64,000 nt of DNA from NCBI GenBank assembly GCA_036705565.1, contig JAUBUY010000006.1. One strand, 5' to 3'. The notes below the pieces were generated by a model. The model was not told the origin of the DNA and ran no database searches. It worked only from the letters and a program-made list of their open reading frames with translations. Below, one piece after another: positions 59,901 to 64,000 of this stretch (its first letter is position 1; the number at the start of each line of letters is the position of its first letter). The position numbers and the translations under genes are program-made. The DNA is from Microcoleus sp036705565 (lineage in GTDB: Bacteria; Cyanobacteriota; Cyanobacteriia; Cyanobacteriales; Microcoleaceae).

Positions 59901-61700
59901 GGGTATTGTCTTGCTATTGAAGCTTTAGAACAATTGCGAGTTTGGGCTAATACCGATCGACGCCGCCAAGAAATTTTAGGAGAAGATATATATCTTTATG
60001 AACATATTGTACAAGCATTAGTTAATACGAAAAATTTTCCACAAGCTTTTGAATATGTAGAACGTTCCCGCTCTCGTCGGTTAGTAGATTTAATTGCCAG
60101 TAATGACCTTTACTCTCAGGGAGATATACCTTCTGAAGTAGAAGAATATTTAGCAGAATTTGAAGGAATTCAACGACAGATAGATTGCGAACGTTCCGGT
60201 TTAAATAAATCAAGTAAAAAGCAGAAGTTAATTGCAGTTAGAGCTAAGGATCTAATTGATATGGATTGTACACGCAATCGAGCAGCTTTAGAAGCCATTA
60301 GTGAAAATATCCAAGGTTTAGAAAGTGAAAAACAACAAATTTGGGAACAACTAAGACGTTTAGATCCGGTTTTAGCGGGCGAAATTCAAGTCATTCCCCC
60401 TAATTTAACCGCGATTCAAGAACTCATCGATCGCCCTACTACAGCTATACTTAATTTTTACACTACTGATGAAGATACATATATATTTGTTTTGCGACAA
60501 GCCGAACTAAATTTGTACAAAACAACCAGAAAACGAGGAAACAACTTACAAAAATGGATTAATAAAAATTGGCTAACACCCTACTTAGAGGCTGGCGATT
60601 CAAGTAAATCAGCCCAAGAGCAATTACAATGTAAAGCTAACTGGAGAAAGCGAATTCCGCAGTTTTTAGCGAAACTTTCCCGCCGTCTGCAAATCGATAA
60701 CCTGATTCGTCAGTACCTTAATAATATCGAGGAACTGATTATTGTTCCTCACCTTTGCCTACACCAAATTCCTTTTGCTGCTTTACCCTTAGAAAATGGT
60801 CAATATTTAGGAGATAAATTTCTAATTCGTTACACTCCTAGTTGTCAAGTTTTAGAATTTTGCCACAAACGTCCACCTGTCAACGATCGACTAATGTATG
60901 GTATTGTGGAAGATGCAACGGAAGATTTACCCTGTGCAAGTTTTGAGGGTGAACAAATTGCCAAACTGTATAATATTCGCCATGAACAACACTTACGAGG
61001 ACGTAGCCAAGCAACGGTCAGCAACTATCGGCAACTTTCTTTACAAGTCCAGGGAATTATCTCTAGCCATCATGCTCAATCTCGCCTTGATAATCCGTTA
61101 GAATCCCGACTGCAATTGGCAGATGGTAGCATTACTTTGGGGCAGTTAATGACACCGGGCTGGCGGCTTCCTCATTTAGTTGATGTGTTTTTATCCTGTT
61201 GTGAAACAGGGTTAGGAACTACGGAAATTACTGATGATATTTTGACATTATCGACGGGCTTTTTATGTGCGGGGGCTCGGAGTGTTGTGAGTACGCTGTG
61301 GGCTGTAGATGATTTAGCAACAGCCTTATTTTCAATTTTTTATCACAAACTTCGGCAGCAAGGAAGTAGCCGCCCAAAAGCATTGCAGCAAGCACAAATA
61401 AATTTGCGATCGCTCTCTGGATCAGAATTTGTCGCTTGCTATTCTCCCCAACTTGGTGATTTATTAGAACGCAAATTTGAAGAGGCGGAGGGCGATCGCC
61501 AGTTTGCAGAAAACCAGCGTAATTCCTATCCAGAAGGTTCCCCCGACTATCTGCAATGGCTACAAGAGGAAGAAAAGCGGGCTGAAACAGCAACACGCAA
61601 TTACAAAACTTTGCAACGACTGGAAATAATTAGTTGCTTAGATTTCCCTTTTGCTGACCCTTTTTATTGGGCTGCTTTCACTTGTTCCGGTTTACGGTAA
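56943..61700 (+). CDS. TPR-CHAT protein (caspase-like protease candidate)
   Basis: 1585 residues. Residues 1-185 are acidic and helical. Residues about 189-970 are 17 tandem TPR-type units of 46 residues, each marked W-A-x-x-Q-N-N-L-G-x-A-Y (for example NWAMIQNNLGNAYRRR), with a more divergent 18th. Residues about 1220-1585 are a CHAT domain (ELIIVPHLCLHQIPFAALPL, LCAGARSVVSTLWAVDD). The caspase-like dyad is in place: His1376/His1377 (IISSHHAQSRLDN) and Cys1419/Cys1420 (VFLSCCETGLG). CHAT domains cut proteins in cell-death and CRISPR-linked systems, and the TPR part would sense a partner. The cognate target here is unknown. It follows the sigma-like and DUF1822 genes and looks more AT-rich than most neighbours. 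Confidence 0.9.
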   Translation: MKEQLNSAYRHLIEMLRTCPEGEERDILDDYSDILNEGLLEVIEEVADELLVEENEEGSDWLRSAATMIKDLIKIRSELANSEDLLNFFLEVLAAIEASEGDAEVVYPILEKNLDKLDDNFDWFLRSWATDVLMKLESEEAYDIATVIGTFSSLIQEFTLGDCVNNIEIAIAGYQQVATVLNREDYQEDWLITQNHLGFAYQNRLAGNRSRNLEMAIECYELALQCCNDTDEPELWSLIQHRLGLVYFDRVEGDSEENLERAIAAFELALKVWNCQESLLKWAEIQHDLGLAYLHRVKGNESENIELGIKYYQAALAVYPKEDNPTDWARIQNNLGLAYYNRIQGQKLDNLERAIATFHNALQVRTYTDYPIQWAETQESLGNAYITIEENRDDNLQKAIECYQAALTVYSAEEFPEQSSTIQFCMGDAYRQKIENPVDNLEKAIECYQTALQICQKEEFPELWAFIHNDLGATYLSRFKGIQEQNIELGRSLIEATLQVYNREDYPDNWANTQNNLGFSYYLSTTGKYSDNLERAIAYYELGLQVYNSDTFTEVWGLIQLNLGVAYLERLKGDFSENIEASIAASQNALTIYDPETYLENWLKIQNNLGYGYQNRVKGERVDNLEKALGYYKIALDACCYSQFPEIWGLLKNNLGTFYLRNAQGNQAENVEEAIVLYLTCLESYQKAFNRKQWSMIQNNLGIAYLNRKYGSRLENIELAIEAFNNALQVRNYENYPEQWAETQQHLGVAHSERIYGDSLQNLESAIKCYENALLIYNRSDFPEQWAMLQNNIGSAYSERRLGDEDTNLEIAINYYQMALQVNTRQINPENWAMIQNNLGNAYRRRTIQNEVENLEMAIFYYKSALEVYTQKDFPEDWAMVQLNLGYAYSDRTQGSFDENIKLARDYYQAALEVYTLKDFPENWATVHNNLGYLYHNLEEFTEAMQYFKLALKVRTPQAFPQLCLISGQVLGQIAFKLGLWREAIEGYCLAIEALEQLRVWANTDRRRQEILGEDIYLYEHIVQALVNTKNFPQAFEYVERSRSRRLVDLIASNDLYSQGDIPSEVEEYLAEFEGIQRQIDCERSGLNKSSKKQKLIAVRAKDLIDMDCTRNRAALEAISENIQGLESEKQQIWEQLRRLDPVLAGEIQVIPPNLTAIQELIDRPTTAILNFYTTDEDTYIFVLRQAELNLYKTTRKRGNNLQKWINKNWLTPYLEAGDSSKSAQEQLQCKANWRKRIPQFLAKLSRRLQIDNLIRQYLNNIEELIIVPHLCLHQIPFAALPLENGQYLGDKFLIRYTPSCQVLEFCHKRPPVNDRLMYGIVEDATEDLPCASFEGEQIAKLYNIRHEQHLRGRSQATVSNYRQLSLQVQGIISSHHAQSRLDNPLESRLQLADGSITLGQLMTPGWRLPHLVDVFLSCCETGLGTTEITDDILTLSTGFLCAGARSVVSTLWAVDDLATALFSIFYHKLRQQGSSRPKALQQAQINLRSLSGSEFVACYSPQLGDLLERKFEEAEGDRQFAENQRNSYPEGSPDYLQWLQEEEKRAETATRNYKTLQRLEIISCLDFPFADPFYWAAFTCSGLR

Positions 61701-61709
61701 ACTTCAGCC

Positions 61710-63489
61710 TCAATCTAAATCTGGACTCTTCAGCATTCCCATTAACTTCCGCTTCCGATGGTGTATTTGCATAAGTTGAGAACGATAAGCACACCACTGA
61801 AGATTTTGCCCCATTTGTAAATAGGCAGCGCGGGCTTTTTCCAACCACTTAATTGCACGATCGTACTCCTCTGATTTCCCCCGATCCATAATCGATTCAG
61901 CAAGCCGACAAGCATTGGCGATCGTCCAATCGGGGCGGTGGGCGATCGCAGCCCCCATTACTCGGTGAACCAGTGCCGATTCGTAGCCACTCAAACCATC
62001 AGCAACAGCGATCGCATCTTCAATAAGCCCCTCATAGAGAAAAATATCAACCTGTGCTTCAGAAACTCCCCAACTTCTATCACTTTTCAGAGTTGCTAAC
62101 AAATTTGCTTTCACAGTTGACCAACTGTTTCCTGCAAACTCCTTCACTAAAAGATAATCGGCAAAGGATGGTTTGATTTCAAAGACGCGCATTCTAGAAT
62201 TTAATGCAACTTCGTTTTCTCCCAACTCAACAGCCAACTCACTCGTCCAAATTGCTAGTTTATAAAGGCAATTGCCTGACAAATTCAACCCAGTTTGAGC
62301 AATTTTTAGAGCTTCAGCTTGGGCTTGCTGTGCTTGTAAACTTTGAGCGAGAGCAAAAGCATCTTCCGCTGAGTTCATCTGAGTAGCGGCAGCTTTCACT
62401 GCTTCCTCTACTCTCCCCAAACGACTTAACATCGTCAAGTATTGTTGAGAGCAGTTTTCTGCTTGCGCTAAGTATAAGTATTCTTGATAGCGTTCCTGGC
62501 GATCGAGGATTTGCAAGCGAATTAATGCTAAGCTTTTAGCACATTCTGGTGCCTCATTAGCTCCTATTTCTTGCCCCGTAATATTTCCTTGAAGTACCTC
62601 TTGAATTAGGGGGTCATCCCAACCTTGGCGTAAAGCTTTCAAGCTCATGCTGAAATCGCAATCCCATTCATCTTGCCAAGCTTTTAACATCACCTGGAGA
62701 TCGATCTCTTCTTCAGCAGTTAGTTCAGCCGTTAAAATGGCTTCTGTCCAAGCTTCATCCAAAGCGTTAGCTATATCAGAACTTTCAGCGCCATATTCTT
62801 CTACGTCATCCCAATCTTTAACGCAAGCTTCGGTGATGGCTTGTAAAATTACTAAGGCGTTGTTACCATCTCCCTCTGCAATCAATTCCTGTGCTTGCTG
62901 AATCACATCTAAAACTTCTTCTGTAATGGGGTCTTCTTCCCCCCATCCCTCGTCGAAATAACGCACAGCATTTCGCAAAATTTGTCGTACTTGTTGTCGA
63001 AAAGGAGCCGGATTAATGGATGTACGGCGGGGTGTTTTAGTAGGTGGCTGTGGAGGCGTAGGAATAGCAATTAAGTTAACGTATCGTTCGATCGGATCGA
63101 TGAGTGAGGGTTCTTTTTCTACTAAATGTTGTATTAATTGCTGGGTTTGTACATCGTTGAGGCGATCGAGTAATTGTTCCAGTGTGGGGCGCTGCTCAAT
63201 TATTTGTGGTTGTCGCAGACATAATAACATGGTAGAAACAATATGTTTACACCACCCAACGCGATCGTAAGCACAAGTGCAATTTGATGATGCCACATTA
63301 GCGTCATCAAAGTTTATCGTAATACGGTAAGGTTGCACAGCAGAACCCTCCACTATTGCTTGCACGATAATTGCCACGCAGGACAGCGCTAGTAACATTA
63401 CCCGCTAAATAGTAAGTTTCACCGCGCTTGAGGGAGGCGGCAGAGGTATTGTGCTGGATCGTCGCTTCACTGAGTTTGGGAATTGGCAT
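61710..63489 (-). pseudogene. SWIM zinc-finger protein with a frameshift near the N-terminus
   Basis: The full frame would start at the ATG at 63489 (MPIPKLSEATIQHNTSAASL, KRGETYYLAGNVTSAVLRGN), the usual opening of SWIM proteins in cyanobacteria. Near 63366-63372 one extra T shifts the frame; the rest reads QAIVEGSAVQPYRITINFDD, then the zinc finger CTCAYDRVGWCKHI and a long helical C-terminal part with repeat-like units. The repaired length is 592 residues. SWIM domains bind DNA or protein. The gene converges on the TPR-CHAT gene with a nine-base gap. The shift may be real or a sequencing error. Confidence 0.8.
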
Positions 63490-63950
63490 GAGACTATGCC
63501 TGAGCAATTAAAGGATTAGACTTAATTTTACCTCAGAGATGTACTCTGCCTAGGATTTAATTGCGTCTCAATGTAAGATTTACAGAAAATTTAATAATCC
63601 GTAAAGCAAGCACTGAGAAGGTTTGCAGCTTGATGAGGGGAAATTTTTTCTGAAAATTTTGCATAATTGTCTCCCTACCCCCTGGTTAATAATAGAGCGC
63701 AGTTGGCCAACTAGCTTCTCCCTTATCCCTTTCTTTGACGGAGAAACGAGCTGTGATACCTATAGTTTCATCTACCCCCCTGACATTATTAGTAATGGGG
63801 GTTCCCAATGCTGCGGGAGAAATCATTGCCAATATAGAGGCAAGTTTAGTATCAGCCATTGGTAGTTATCCCTTGATGAAAATTTCCCAAGCTGAGCGCA
63901 GAACAAAATGCAGTTCTGGAGAGGACGATCCGATAGTTCCTCCGAACTAA
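63490..63950. other. Right-hand gap
   Basis: No recognisable gene. A short plus-strand frame (63735-63950, 71 codons) ends exactly at the MITE border and may be a leftover of a broken gene. The SWIM promoter should lie at 63490-63560. Confidence 0.35.
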
Positions 63951-64000
63951 GGAATGAGAATTAAATAACTTCCACTCTTGAAAGTGGGATGGGCGTCCCG
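63951..64000. mobile_element. MITE-like element, family 1 (cut by the window edge)
   Basis: It starts GGAATGAGAATTAAATAACT after a TAA flank and continues into the shared GTGGGATGGGC part; the right half is outside the window. Confidence 0.75.

Noticed and set aside
1..64000. tRNA or rRNA genes
   Set aside because: No T-loop GGTTCGAATCC-type motif with a matching acceptor stem and no rRNA signature was found by eye; a covariance-model scan would settle it.

Overview
This window looks like a stretch of chromosome from a filamentous, mat- or bloom-type cyanobacterium (Microcoleus/Oscillatoria-like; genus is inference). The evidence is: many GCGATCGC (HIP1) octamers; heptameric short tandem repeats between genes; a tocopherol cyclase; CcdA plus Ccs1 (system II cytochrome c maturation); Fe-superoxide dismutase; ClpS; pentapeptide-repeat proteins; and DUF1822 and CHAT-TPR genes. 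No rRNA, tRNA or CRISPR array was recognised.

Layout. 1-0.5 kb: ParD/ParE-type toxin-antitoxin pair cut by the window edge. 0.7-2.8 kb: Ser/Thr kinase fused to a formylglycine-generating-enzyme-like domain. 3.1-5.6 kb: purL, with an insert apparently derived from a dispersed repeat. 5.7-15.6 kb: pentapeptide membrane protein, Uma2 nuclease-like protein, DUF3352 protein, PBP2 (mrdA), small membrane protein, exported protein, cysE, PPOX flavoprotein, tocopherol cyclase, cupredoxin. 15.6 kb: clpS. 16-25.5 kb: an anaerobic fermentation block: adhE, pflA and pflB, then divergently an ADP-forming acetyl-CoA synthetase fused to a GNAT domain. Together these would turn pyruvate into formate, ethanol and acetate, with ATP, in the dark without oxygen. 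26-30.8 kb: sodB, PsiE-like protein, exported peroxiredoxin, cyclophilin-RTX fusion, TPR protein. 31-37.5 kb: pentapeptide protein, ccdA, ccs1, TerB-like membrane protein, queF. 38-41.8 kb: speH, a histidine-kinase remnant, a lone TnpB, a large pentapeptide protein. 41.8-43.3 kb: a gene-poor gap. 43.3-54.7 kb: duplicated stress-type protein, BON lipoprotein, SLH lipoprotein, a truncated PAS sensor, an envelope-type protein, holA, a 2H phosphoesterase, and the cobalamin gene cbiET/cobL. 55.1-63.5 kb: an AT-rich cassette of sigma-like regulator, DUF1822 protein and a 1585-residue TPR-CHAT (caspase-like) protein, facing a frameshifted SWIM zinc-finger gene.

Repeats are the other main feature. 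I see two families of short elements with terminal inverted repeats (MITE-like), a palindromic CCCCCT..AGGGGG family that also occurs inside purL, AAAATCT heptamer arrays that touch start and stop codons, GTCAGTA-type arrays, and several long perfect hairpins. The best candidate for a little-described system is the sigma-like/DUF1822/TPR-CHAT cassette. Its parts belong to known families, but their joint function is, as far as I know, not established.
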